The notes under the pieces were generated by a model. It was not told the origin of the DNA, did not search any database, and saw only the letters and a program-made list of their open reading frames with translations. The position numbers and the translations under genes are program-made. 64,000 nt of DNA from the NCBI RefSeq assembly GCF_015182315.1, contig NZ_PRDL01000001.1, forward strand, positions 2,790,001 to 2,854,000, read 5' to 3'. The stretch is from Cellvibrio polysaccharolyticus. Lineage in GTDB: Bacteria; Pseudomonadota; Gammaproteobacteria; Pseudomonadales; Cellvibrionaceae. The stretch's first letter is position 1; every line of letters begins with the position of its first letter. This document shows, piece after piece, positions 53,501 to 62,225 of this stretch.

Positions 53501-54432
53501 GAACCGGTGCCGGCGCCCGGGAAAGGAGCAATCGCCGTGGGGTGGTTGTGGGTTTCCACCTTCATTAACAGGTTGATGGCTTCCTGGTTGTAACCGTACA
53601 CCTTGCTTTGCGGGTCCGGGTAAAAACGACCGGCTTCCGGGCCGGTAACCACCGCGGCGTTATCGGCATAAGCAGACAGCACATCTTCACCGCCCTGCTC
53701 ATAGGTGTTTTTGATCATTTTGAAGAGGCTGCGCTCCTGATCAACACCGTCGATGGTCCAGGAGGCATTAAAAATTTTGTGGCGGCAATGTTCAGAGTTG
53801 GCCTGGGCAAACATCATCAATTCAACATCGACCGGGTTGCGACCCAGTGTCTGGAAACTTTCCACCAGATAGTCGATCTCGTCGTCTGCCAGGGCGAGGC
53901 CGAGTGCGGTATTGGCGGTAGCCAGCGCTGCGCGCCCGCCACCCAGGATATCCACCGTGGTTTGCGGAGCTGGCTGCTGGCGAGTGAATAACTGCGTAGC
54001 CTCATCAAAAGAGCCGAATACGGTTTCCACCATGCGATCGTGCAACTGCGCAGCAACCTGCTGGCGATCTGCCTCACTCAAAGTACCGCTAACAAAATAG
54101 GCGACACCGCGCTCAAGACGACGAATCGCTTCCAGACCGGTATTTTTAGCAATATCGGTCGCTTTGGAAGCCCAGGGAGAAATGGTGCCAATACGGGGAA
54201 GTACCAGAAACAACTGGCCTTCATGGCTGACGTCACCTTCGGTTTTCGGACCATAGGTCAGCAGTTGCGCCAATACCGCCTGACGGGCTTCGTCGAGCGG
54301 TTCGCTAACATCGGCGAAATGCACAAACTGCGTGCTCAAACCGGTAACGGACGGAATGTGTTGTTGCAGTCCGGCCAACAGTTTCAGGGTGCGAAAATTT
54401 GAAAGAGCGGGAGCGCCACGCAAAATCAGCAT
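50569..54432 (-). CDS. purL: phosphoribosylformylglycinamidine synthase, large single-chain form
   Basis: Converts FGAR and glutamine to FGAM in purine synthesis. It is 1287 residues, the proteobacterial type with PurS-like, PurL and glutaminase parts fused. Seen: [14 protein letters not shown] at the N-terminus; [85 protein letters not shown]; and in the C-terminal glutaminase the nucleophile Cys in [13 protein letters not shown] and the PHPERVFR His/Glu. The ATG at 54432 is chosen by homology to other PurL starts; GAGG lies 11 nt upstream. Two ATGs farther upstream are unlikely. Confidence 0.98.
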   Translation of the reverse strand: [1287 protein letters not shown]

Positions 54433-54918
54433 AGGGGATCGAGCCTCAAGCATCGGGGGAGAATATAAAGAAGGACGCAATTGTACTTGATCTGGTCAGC
54501 TAAGGCAGCTTTTGTCGGCAGATAAAAATTTATAGCATGCCTCTCAAAATGGCGCAGGTTTATCAGACTTAACGCACATTTTTACAATTAAATTCACCCT
54601 CTTCCAGGCGGATTTTCAAAACCCCGCCTATACTGCAACAGCTTGAATTTACAGGGATTAATGCTAAACGCTCACTTTTTTTCAGGGTATGACTAACCTA
54701 TCCATGCTCAAAAAACAAGCTGGCAGAGGCATTTTGAAATCGCTAGAATCGCGCAAAATTTGACCGAGTCAGGCAAATACTTCTGCAACAGTCAGCCAAT
54801 TTCGGCTGCTGATCACGTGTTACATCAACTAAATCGGGCAACCGGTTTTCCAGAAAAACGACACTCGCCCACGGCAGTTTTCGAATAGACGGACAGATGA
54901 ACACCAGGAGCTATTCCC
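54433..54918. other. 486-nt region between purL and the mltF leader
   Basis: Divergent promoter region for purL (leftward) and mltF (rightward). AT-rich, no protein gene recognised. I looked for a PurR-type palindrome (ACGCAAACGTTTGCGT) near purL and did not find one. Confidence 0.5.
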
Positions 54919-54987
54919 ATGGATCAGACTCCAATCCGTAACTCCGGAGATCTCAGGATATGGATAAAGGACAAGATACACGCATGA
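54919..54987 (+). CDS. 22-codon leader ORF overlapping the mltF start
   Basis: An ATG with a strong AGGAG 7 nt upstream opens a short frame (MDQTPIRNSGDLRIWIKDKI plus His-Ala). Its TGA (54985-54987) overlaps the internal mltF ATG at 54984 as ATGA. This is the standard geometry for translational coupling. No attenuation run of one amino acid is seen. Could be a chance ORF that positions ribosomes for mltF. Too short to judge by family. Confidence 0.5.
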   Translation: MDQTPIRNSGDLRIWIKDKIHA

Positions 54988-56480
54988 TCTTAAGGCCACT
55001 TTCGCTTATCAAAGTAATCACCGGACTGACCATCGTCCTTTGTACCTTTCTTTTGGTTCGCAGTTATCAGCCCACTCTCCTTGAGCAAGTTAAAGCCCAG
55101 GGCGAATTGCACGTGGTTTCCCGTAATGGACCCACGACGTATTACGAGACGCCAAACGGCTACTCGGGCTTTGAATATGAACTGCTAAAAGGCTTTGCCG
55201 ATGAACTGGGGGTAGACCTGGTGATTCGCGATGAGCGTCGTATTGACGATATGCTCTATCAGCTTTCTACCCGGGCCACTCACCATCTGGCCGCCGCCGG
55301 CATTGTTGTTACGCCCAAGCGTAGCGATCGCGTGCTGTTCAGCCAGCCGTTTATGGATATACACCAGCAAGTCATCTATAACACCCGCAAACCGGCTCCG
55401 AAAAAGCTGGAAGATCTGGTGGGCCGTGATTTGGTGGTCTCCAATAAAAGCGCTCACCTCGACCGCCTCGAAGAACTGAAAGAAACCTGGCCGGAACTGA
55501 GCTGGCGTGAAGTAGTGGGCGCAGAGATGTTTGATCTGCTGGAGATGGTGCACAAGGGTGAAGCGGATCTGGCGATTATTGATTCGAATATTTTTGAATT
55601 GCACCGCTACGTGTATCCGCGAGCAAAAGTTGCCCTGAATATCAGCGAGCCACAACATCTTGCCTGGGCATTCCAGAACACGCTGGATCGCTCTTTATAT
55701 GATGCGGCAGAACAATACCTGCAACGGGTACAGCAGGATGGCACCTTGCAACGCATTACCGAAAACTTCTATCGCCCGCCACCGATTGAAGAAGTGACCA
55801 CCGCCGATGCGTTGATGTTCACTTACCGTTTGACCGAGCGCTTTCCACAATGGGAAAACCATTTAAAAGAAGCCGCCGACGATTTTGAGCTGGACTGGAA
55901 ACTGTTGGCCGCCATCAGCTATCAGGAATCTCACTGGGACCCGAAAGCCGTATCACCGACCGGCGTGCGCGGTTTGATGATGCTGACCCGTGCAGCCGCC
56001 AGCGAAGTGGGCGTAAACGATCGCGTTGACCCTAAACAAAGCATCTTTGGTGGTGCGCAATATTTGAAAAACCTGCTGGCTCGTATTCCGGCACGTGTTA
56101 CCAACGAAGAAGACCGTTTGTACATGGCGCTGGCCGCTTACAACGTAGGGCTTGGCCATCTTGAGGATGCACGGGTACTGACCGAGAAAAACGGTGATGA
56201 CCCGAACAAGTGGGATGATGTGCGCAAATACCTGCCGCTGCTGTCCAAGCGCCAGTACTACACCAAAACCCGCCATGGTTACGCACGTGGTTGGGAGCCA
56301 GTTGCTTACGTGAAAAAAGTGCGCAACTACCACAAAATCATGGCATGGCACGCAGAACAGGAAGAGCGTCGTCTGGCGGTAGCGCAACACGACAACCGCT
56401 CGCCGGAAGAAAAAGCCCGGGATGCATCGGGTAATGTTCTCTCGCGCAACGCGCTGGATACCGGCTTCCCGATTCTTTAA
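54984..56480 (+). CDS. mltF: membrane-bound lytic murein transglycosylase F
   Basis: Cleaves peptidoglycan at the outer membrane. About 498 residues from the ATG at 54984. N-terminal signal LIKVITGLTIVLCTFLLV; an extracellular solute-binding-like domain (about residues 35-265: LHVVSRNGPTTYYETPNGYSGFEYELLKGFADELGV, KRSDRVLFSQPFMDI); then a goose-lysozyme-like SLT domain with catalytic Glu315 in SYQESHWDPKAVSPTGVRGLMMLT and later AAYNVGLGHLEDA. The start is chosen because the coupled leader ORF ends there; the ATG at 54960 would add 8 residues and has a poorly spaced AGGAT. Confidence 0.93.
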   Translation: MILRPLSLIKVITGLTIVLCTFLLVRSYQPTLLEQVKAQGELHVVSRNGPTTYYETPNGYSGFEYELLKGFADELGVDLVIRDERRIDDMLYQLSTRATHHLAAAGIVVTPKRSDRVLFSQPFMDIHQQVIYNTRKPAPKKLEDLVGRDLVVSNKSAHLDRLEELKETWPELSWREVVGAEMFDLLEMVHKGEADLAIIDSNIFELHRYVYPRAKVALNISEPQHLAWAFQNTLDRSLYDAAEQYLQRVQQDGTLQRITENFYRPPPIEEVTTADALMFTYRLTERFPQWENHLKEAADDFELDWKLLAAISYQESHWDPKAVSPTGVRGLMMLTRAAASEVGVNDRVDPKQSIFGGAQYLKNLLARIPARVTNEEDRLYMALAAYNVGLGHLEDARVLTEKNGDDPNKWDDVRKYLPLLSKRQYYTKTRHGYARGWEPVAYVKKVRNYHKIMAWHAEQEERRLAVAQHDNRSPEEKARDASGNVLSRNALDTGFPIL

Positions 56481-56494
56481 GGTTTAATCTCGAA

Positions 56495-57028
56495 TCAGAC
56501 CGAATCATCAAGGCCGCTGTTGGCAACCACAGCGGCTTTTTTTTGTTCTTTTTCCAGCCGTTGTTGTTCCCGTCGCTTGCGGAAAAAATCGCTGAGCTGG
56601 TGCTGGCAGTTAGCGGCAAGTACCCCGCCCACCGCCGCCACCTTGTGATTAAAAAAAGCGGACTCCAGTAAATTGGCTCTGCTTTCTACCACACCGGCTT
56701 TCGGTTCGGTGGTGCCATAAACCACCCTCGCCACACGGGCATGCACCATAGCACCGGCGCACATAGTGCAGGGTTCCAGAGTGACATACAGGGTGCTGCC
56801 TGGCAGGCGATAATTATTTTCCCGGGTGGCGGCATCGCGCATCGCGACAATTTCTGCATGCGCCGTGGGGTCGGATTGGCTGATAGGGCAATTCCACCCT
56901 TCCCCGAGAATTTCTCCATCGCGCACAATAACCGCCCCCACCGGCACTTCGCCCAGCAATTCACCTCTGGCTGCCAGGGTCAGGGCGTAGGCCATCCAGT
57001 CGTTGTCGGTTTTATCCCACTGGCTCAC
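56495..57028 (-). CDS. tadA: tRNA-specific adenosine deaminase
   Basis: Deaminates A34 of tRNA-Arg(ACG) to inosine. It is 177 residues. Zinc site: HAEIVAMRDA (His and catalytic Glu) and PCTMCAGAMVHARV (the two Cys). The N-terminal DNDWMAYALTLAARGELLGEVPVGAVIV and the C-terminal basic extension with QQRLEKEQKKA are typical. The start is a GTG at 57028 that overlaps the upstream DUF1653 stop (GTGA). The 3' end of the gene contains a plus-strand terminator serving mltF. Confidence 0.96.
   Translation of the reverse strand: MSQWDKTDNDWMAYALTLAARGELLGEVPVGAVIVRDGEILGEGWNCPISQSDPTAHAEIVAMRDAATRENNYRLPGSTLYVTLEPCTMCAGAMVHARVARVVYGTTEPKAGVVESRANLLESAFFNHKVAAVGGVLAANCQHQLSDFFRKRREQQRLEKEQKKAAVVANSGLDDSV
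56513..56544 (+). terminator. mltF terminator embedded in the tadA coding end
   Basis: GCCGCTGT (56513-56520) pairs with ACAGCGGC (56529-56536), loop TGGCAACC, followed by eight T on the plus strand. It lies 32 nt past the mltF stop and within the last codons of the convergent tadA. Confidence 0.85.
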
Positions 57029-57273
57029 TGCGATGCTGCCTCGGGAAAATCATTGCCCGAAAACACTTTCAACCACTGGAAGCGTGCCACTTCTTCACCG
57101 GCAATGGTGACGGTTTCCTGAAACATCGCCAAAGGCCGAACCCACCAGGAATAGTCGCCGTACAGGCAGCGATAAACCACCAGCAACTCACCGGTTTCGC
57201 TGTGCGTAGCAACGCGAGTAACCTGATAAAGCTTGCCTTTGTAATGACGATACACGCCGGGCATTAACGACAT
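57025..57273 (-). CDS. DUF1653 family protein
   Basis: An 82-residue protein of the DUF1653 family. GVYRHYKGKLYQVTRVATHSETGELLVVYRCLYGDYSWWVRPLAMFQETV covers nearly the whole domain. Function not established. It overlaps tadA by 4 nt (GTGA) and is transcribed with it. A start three codons later (57264) is possible. Confidence 0.9.
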   Translation of the reverse strand: MSLMPGVYRHYKGKLYQVTRVATHSETGELLVVYRCLYGDYSWWVRPLAMFQETVTIAGEEVARFQWLKVFSGNDFPEAASQ

Positions 57274-57433
57274 GGCCTGCTACCTTTGCAAAAATCAACG
57301 GGAGGAAGCCGGCATTATAGGCGCGCAGCGCCGGGTGAATCCAGAAGTGCAATAAAACCGCACAACGGCAACACCAGGCTGCGGACAAACGTTGGATTGC
57401 ATGGACAGCCGCCTGATGCGCCAGAATACCGGG

Positions 57434-58036
57434 CTAGTCAGCGGCAGTCAGAATCTCAATAGATTTTACATTCAGGGTTGCGTGACCACCCTGGCTATCA
57501 TCCAGAGCGGGCGCCAGATAAATTGCACTGACATTCTCCAGAATTAAACCAACATCGTTTGATGTCGCAGGCGTCCATGCGGGGCGGGAAAAGTCGGCGA
57601 GACTGACCGTGACGGTTTTCCAATCTTCTGCTGCCGGTAACAAGGTTTGATAATGCGCATAGCTGTTATCACCATCTTCACCAAAATCCCGCTGTGAAAA
57701 TTTCATCAATAATGCTTCCGAACATTGGTAGGTAATACGCACGGCTTGAGTGCCACCAAGATGACCGTCCGGGGCATGATAAATAAGCTCGATCCAGGTA
57801 TTACGATCCGCCGCAGGTTTGGGCGCTCGCTCAAACGCAATTCTGGCCGCGCCGTCTTTGATCAGCGAATCACCGGTAATAACTTTTGAACCGTAAGGAT
57901 CAGCACCGTAACTCCAGAGATCGGGATTTTGCAGTGAAGGATGCAGAGCATTATCCTCTGCCCATGCGAAAAAGGGCGCAATAAAAAAAATGCTCCCTAA
58001 ACCCAGGCGTGCTCCAATACTTTTGCATAAAGACAT
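57434..58036 (-). CDS. secreted beta-sandwich (carbohydrate-binding-like) protein of cluster 2
   Basis: A 200-residue exported protein: signal GLGSIFFIAPFFAWA, then a galactose-binding-like (CBM/CIA30-type) sandwich. Seen: NPDLWSYGADPYGSKVITGDSLIKDGAARIAFERAP, TWIELIYHAPDGHLGGTQAVRITYQCSEALLMKF, then WKTVTVSLADF and an ending that lists strand-forming residues up to LNVKSIEIL. I cannot name a CBM family with confidence. It lies 63 nt past halogenase D on the same strand and ends cluster 2, suggesting a glycan-binding role in the periplasm or at the surface. No lipobox. Confidence 0.8.
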   Translation of the reverse strand: MSLCKSIGARLGLGSIFFIAPFFAWAEDNALHPSLQNPDLWSYGADPYGSKVITGDSLIKDGAARIAFERAPKPAADRNTWIELIYHAPDGHLGGTQAVRITYQCSEALLMKFSQRDFGEDGDNSYAHYQTLLPAAEDWKTVTVSLADFSRPAWTPATSNDVGLILENVSAIYLAPALDDSQGGHATLNVKSIEILTAAD

Positions 58037-58099
58037 GTCGATATTTCTCCAGAGTGATAGTAAAAATGTTAGAAAGTCAGCAACCGTGTGGGCTGTACA

Positions 58100-59590
58100 T
58101 CAGGACAACAACTCATTATGTGTTTTGAAATTCAAGCCACACCGCCGGATGAAATCCGCCACCTCGACAAGGTCGTAAGGTGACTGATATCGGACATGAG
58201 CTTCAATTGACGGGAAAACACCGTAACCTGCCAGCAAACAGGCCCAGGATTTGGGTTGATAGCTGCCTACCAGATTATTGAGATGCATATCTCTTGAGAA
58301 ATCTTCGCTGTGACGCCAGAAATGTAATATTTTTTCAAGATTTTCTGACAGATGGGTATTGGCCGCATTGTCACGCCAATAGTCGGTGTCCTTTCTTTGA
58401 TTAACCTTATAATGGCAAACAATATAATCGCGGACACCTTCAAACTTGGCGTTGATCTCCTGGTTGAAGTTATCTGAAAATTTATTCGTGTATGATCCGT
58501 TCTCGTAATGTTTCATAAAGCGCATAACCGTTTCGCAGGAGAGCGCTAACGCCGTTGCCTCCAGAGGCTCGATAAAGCCTTGCGACAGGCCTACAGCCAC
58601 GCAGTTTTTTTCCCAGTGTTTTTCAGCACGTCCCACTTTCATTTGCAGATGTCTCACAGCCACATCGCTATCACCCACATTGAGGTGTTGCCTCAGTTCG
58701 GTTTCTGCCTGCTCAGGTGTTATATATTCATTGCTGTAAACATAACCATTGCCATAGCGATTGGTTAACGGAATTTTCCAGGCCCAGCCATTCGACAGCG
58801 CAGTTGAGCGGGTTTCCGGGGGAATCTCACGGGAGATAGGAGTCGGCATTACCACCGCCGCATTATTAAACAAGTTATCTTTAAAGCTTTTGAAATTAAC
58901 CTTCAAGGCACCTTGCATTAACAGGGATTTGAAACCTGAGCAATCAACAAAAAAATCTGCATCCAGAAAACTATCGTCACTCAATCTTACCGATGCCAAT
59001 TCTTCATCCGCGTTAAATATAACCTCGGTCAAGGTACCAAAAACCCGTTTTACTCCTCGGCTCAATGCCTTTTCAGCAAGAAATTGTCCGAGCAGGTGAG
59101 AGTCGAAATGATAGCCATAAGCCACACCAAACGGAAAAGATTCAGCCGGTATAGGGCCAAGATTATGTTTCGTCAGATAGGTTTCGAGAAAATAATGATC
59201 CGGATGAGCATTCACAGGCTTGCCTTGAAGACGGGCTCTGGTATGTTCAAAAAAGACAGGGACGGTATAGTCGTCAACTTGTGCAGGAAAAGGATGAAAA
59301 TAACTCTCAAACCCCGTAACAGATGACCAGCCTGCAAAAGAAATTCCATTCTTGTAGGTAGCATTGCAGCGGGACATCCATTCAGATTCAGTAACACCAA
59401 TGGTGTCAAAAAAGAATTTCAGATGCGGAGTACTACCCTCGCCTACGCCAATAATGCCGATTTCGGTAGATTCCAATAGGCAGACTTCAACATCATTCCA
59501 GCGGGATACAATCAGGTTGGCCGCCATCCAGCCCGCTGTACCCCCACCCACAATAAGTATTTTTTCAGGTTTTCCGGTTGTATCTGCCAT
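58100..59590 (-). CDS. flavin-dependent 'tryptophan halogenase' family protein D
   Basis: A 496-residue PF04820 protein. Seen: GGGTAGW (15-21), IGVGEGSTPHL, Lys80 in NATYKNGISFAGW, WAWKIP (the WxWxIP signature), and SQGFIEPLEATALAL with the active-site Glu. Start at the ATG 59590; a GTG at 59602 is possible and neither has a good ribosome site. It differs clearly from halogenases A-C and is closest in layout to E, the next gene upstream, without being a recent duplicate. It lies 65 nt past E in the same direction. Substrate unknown. Confidence 0.9.
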   Translation of the reverse strand: MADTTGKPEKILIVGGGTAGWMAANLIVSRWNDVEVCLLESTEIGIIGVGEGSTPHLKFFFDTIGVTESEWMSRCNATYKNGISFAGWSSVTGFESYFHPFPAQVDDYTVPVFFEHTRARLQGKPVNAHPDHYFLETYLTKHNLGPIPAESFPFGVAYGYHFDSHLLGQFLAEKALSRGVKRVFGTLTEVIFNADEELASVRLSDDSFLDADFFVDCSGFKSLLMQGALKVNFKSFKDNLFNNAAVVMPTPISREIPPETRSTALSNGWAWKIPLTNRYGNGYVYSNEYITPEQAETELRQHLNVGDSDVAVRHLQMKVGRAEKHWEKNCVAVGLSQGFIEPLEATALALSCETVMRFMKHYENGSYTNKFSDNFNQEINAKFEGVRDYIVCHYKVNQRKDTDYWRDNAANTHLSENLEKILHFWRHSEDFSRDMHLNNLVGSYQPKSWACLLAGYGVFPSIEAHVRYQSPYDLVEVADFIRRCGLNFKTHNELLS

Positions 59591-59655
59591 AAATAGATTC
59601 ACATATTGGTTAACTGATTAAACGCAGCCATCAGGCACATGATTTTTTTGCACAG

Positions 59656-61188
59656 TCAGCGAACTTTATTTTGAGCAGCGAATTTTTTAAATGCCGTCAA
59701 CCATTCGCGTTGCGACATTAATGAGTCGGCCTGCTGCTCTGACCTACCTATGTGCTCGACGATTTTTTGCCTGGCGCGCTGCCCCACTTCATCACTCACC
59801 ACCGGCGCACGAGTCGGGTAGTCCATGCCATACAGCACCCACAAGTAACTCTCCGCATGAAACAGATCAAAACTGCTGCCGAAATCGGTGCGCTGAGGAA
59901 TAGAGTAGCGGAACATTTCCAGACGCTCTTTCAAAAGATCAGACCGCTCTACCTTCTCAGTTACATCTCGCCAAAACCGGGTGTCTCTCCTGTCTGAAAT
60001 GCAGTAATGCAATTGGATAAAATCGAAAATTCTTTCCCAAATGGCCGTGGCAACTTCATTACTGTGTTTGGCATAAAGAGGCATATCTTCTGTGTTAACC
60101 GGAAATTTTCTGGCCAGCATGCCGGCACAAAAGTCCGTGATAAATAGTGAGGTAGCTTCCAGCGGTTCTATAAAACCTTGCGCAAGCCCCAGGGTCACGC
60201 AGTTTTTTTCCCAGAAATTCTCTCTGAAGCCTGCTTTCATCGGGATTTTTCGAACCTGGGTACTCTCAAGCTTTTTACCGTGATATTGGGAGAACTTCGC
60301 TAATGCTTCGTCATCAGTCATGTGCCTGGAAGAGTACACCAACCCGGTACCACGACGGGTCGTCAAAGGAATATCCCAGATCCAGCCAGCACCATGTGCT
60401 ACTGCTTTGGTGTAAGGAAAAATGCCCTCATCCGGCTCGGAGGCCACTTGCATAGCAAGAGCAGTATCAGTAAGAACAACATCACTTTTGTCAATAAATG
60501 GAACCTTTAAGGTTTCCCCCATAAGCAGTGAAGAAAAGCCACTGCAATCAATGTAGAAATCAAACGCCTCATAACCGCCCGAGTCGTATTGAAAACCCTT
60601 GATGCTGCCATCTTCGTGGAGCAGCACTTGCTTGACCGTTTCATAAATATGCCTGATACGAAAGCGTTTTTTGGCATTATCCGAGAGAAGCGTGGAAAAT
60701 TTCGCGGCATCAAAGTGGTATGCGTAATTGATTAAACCCTTATAGGGCGGTGAATTGGGATGTTTGGGACAACGGTTTTTTTCAGCAATATGATAGCTAT
60801 CAGAAAGCTGTGAAAACCCCGCCACGGACCGGTTTCCCAACCAATAGTAAGTAAGATCATAACCGCCAGGATAGGGAGCATCAAAAGTGTGGTAGTAAAA
60901 ATTATTCTTCCCGTATTTTTTTGCATCTTTCCAGTTAGAAAATTTAATACCGGCTTTGAAGGTTGCATCGCAATTGATAAGCATATCCACTTCGCTAATA
61001 CCGAAACTTTGCAAACTATTGCGAATAATGGGAATGGTGCCCTCCCCTACGCCAATTACCGGTATGTCTTTTGACTCAATAACCGTAATCTCAATGTCCG
61101 GATCACGAAATAACTCAAGACCCAGATGATTTGCACTCAACCAACCGGCATTACCACCACCGACAATTGCGATGCGCTTTATTTTCAT
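59656..61188 (-). CDS. flavin-dependent 'tryptophan halogenase' family protein E
   Basis: A 510-residue PF04820 protein. The FAD motif reads GGGNAGW (10-16), Asn for the usual Thr. Also VIGVGEGTIPIIRNSL, Lys78 in DATFKAGIKFSNW, WIWDIP, and AQGFIEPLEATSLFI with the active-site Glu. GGGGA lies upstream of the ATG. It starts 20 nt past the cupin stop, so the cupin, E, D and the beta-sandwich gene look like one operon. All residues thought needed for halogenation are present; activity and substrate are inference. Confidence 0.91.
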   Translation of the reverse strand: MKIKRIAIVGGGNAGWLSANHLGLELFRDPDIEITVIESKDIPVIGVGEGTIPIIRNSLQSFGISEVDMLINCDATFKAGIKFSNWKDAKKYGKNNFYYHTFDAPYPGGYDLTYYWLGNRSVAGFSQLSDSYHIAEKNRCPKHPNSPPYKGLINYAYHFDAAKFSTLLSDNAKKRFRIRHIYETVKQVLLHEDGSIKGFQYDSGGYEAFDFYIDCSGFSSLLMGETLKVPFIDKSDVVLTDTALAMQVASEPDEGIFPYTKAVAHGAGWIWDIPLTTRRGTGLVYSSRHMTDDEALAKFSQYHGKKLESTQVRKIPMKAGFRENFWEKNCVTLGLAQGFIEPLEATSLFITDFCAGMLARKFPVNTEDMPLYAKHSNEVATAIWERIFDFIQLHYCISDRRDTRFWRDVTEKVERSDLLKERLEMFRYSIPQRTDFGSSFDLFHAESYLWVLYGMDYPTRAPVVSDEVGQRARQKIVEHIGRSEQQADSLMSQREWLTAFKKFAAQNKVR

Positions 61189-61208
61189 GTTGCGTCCCCG
61201 ATAATCAA

Positions 61209-62225
61209 TTACTGCTTGAGCCTTTCTATAATGTGGTTTTTAAGCGTCCGCTCGGCCTCCGGTGTTATTTTTCCAATAGCATATTGGCAATGCTCGGGGA
61301 TGTAGGAAGCCGGATCTACTCCCTGTTTGAAGAGGTAATGGTCAAACATAGCCCGCCAGGCATTTCGTTGCACTGGCGTTAACGTCCGCATCGCCAGCAT
61401 CGCCATATTCAAACTGTCTAGCGGTGTCGGCTGCATAACTTCTTTTGCGGCAGAACCACTCCACCAGTAGTTCATCAAACCATTGATTTTTTCAAGGGAG
61501 TCCACGTGATGCCACCACAAGAGAGGAATGAAAATCGCATCACCAGGATACAGTTCTGCTGACCAGGCATTCTCAAGCGCAGTTTTATAACGCGGGTAAC
61601 GCTCAAAATCGGGATCGTGAAGATTGACCAGACTGACGGGAGCGCCCGCCGGTGTTAAATTCAGCGAGCCGGGATATAAATTGGCCACCTGGTCTGGAGC
61701 AAAAAGAACAAACCGCCGGCGCCCCGCCACCACACAGGCAAGGTTATCGGAACCGTCATAATGGGCACTCACCGTTGTCTGGTTTCCCAACCATAAGCGT
61801 GGCTCAACATCCGGAAAAAAATCAGATTTATTGTGACCAGCCAAGCCGGGCAATATGCTGCTCGGCAAAATATTTTGTATTGACGCGGCGGGGTAAATTT
61901 CCTTTTTCATTAAATCCAGCAAGCGATCCAGATACAAATCCAGCCGCTCATCGCCTTTAATATAGTTGACCCCTGTCATATCTTCATTGTAAAAAAAACG
62001 CCCTTTGATATCGGGATGTCCTAACAGGATACTGGCTTTTTTTCCGGTATAAAAACGCTTTAAATAAGCAACAAATGCCTGTGGCGTTTCTTTTGCGGCG
62101 TGCACTAACGGCCACTGTTCTGCAAAGTCTCTTATTACAACCGGCTTTTGCAGCGGCACAATATCGTCAAAAAACTGAGCTGCAGCCAGATTTTTGTATT
62201 CGGGAATCTGTTTATAAGTGGTCAT
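61209..62225 (-). CDS. JmjC-like cupin (cupin_8 / 2OG-Fe(II) oxygenase fold)
   Basis: A 338-residue cupin_8 protein of the FIH/JmjC fold. Likely Fe(II) ligands are His155 and Asp157 (VSAHYDGSDN) and His239 (LLWWHHVDS, as in the WWHH of human FIH). Also PRLWLGNQTTVSAHYD and AELYPGDAIFIP match the fold. 2-Oxoglutarate-binding residues cannot be assigned with confidence. AGGA lies before the ATG. It follows a terminator after TonB receptor 2 and leads directly into halogenase E, so it starts its own transcript. It would be a hydroxylase of a peptide, protein or small molecule; such cupins recur in TonB-receptor/halogenase loci. Confidence 0.88.
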   Translation of the reverse strand: MTTYKQIPEYKNLAAAQFFDDIVPLQKPVVIRDFAEQWPLVHAAKETPQAFVAYLKRFYTGKKASILLGHPDIKGRFFYNEDMTGVNYIKGDERLDLYLDRLLDLMKKEIYPAASIQNILPSSILPGLAGHNKSDFFPDVEPRLWLGNQTTVSAHYDGSDNLACVVAGRRRFVLFAPDQVANLYPGSLNLTPAGAPVSLVNLHDPDFERYPRYKTALENAWSAELYPGDAIFIPLLWWHHVDSLEKINGLMNYWWSGSAAKEVMQPTPLDSLNMAMLAMRTLTPVQRNAWRAMFDHYLFKQGVDPASYIPEHCQYAIGKITPEAERTLKNHIIERLKQ

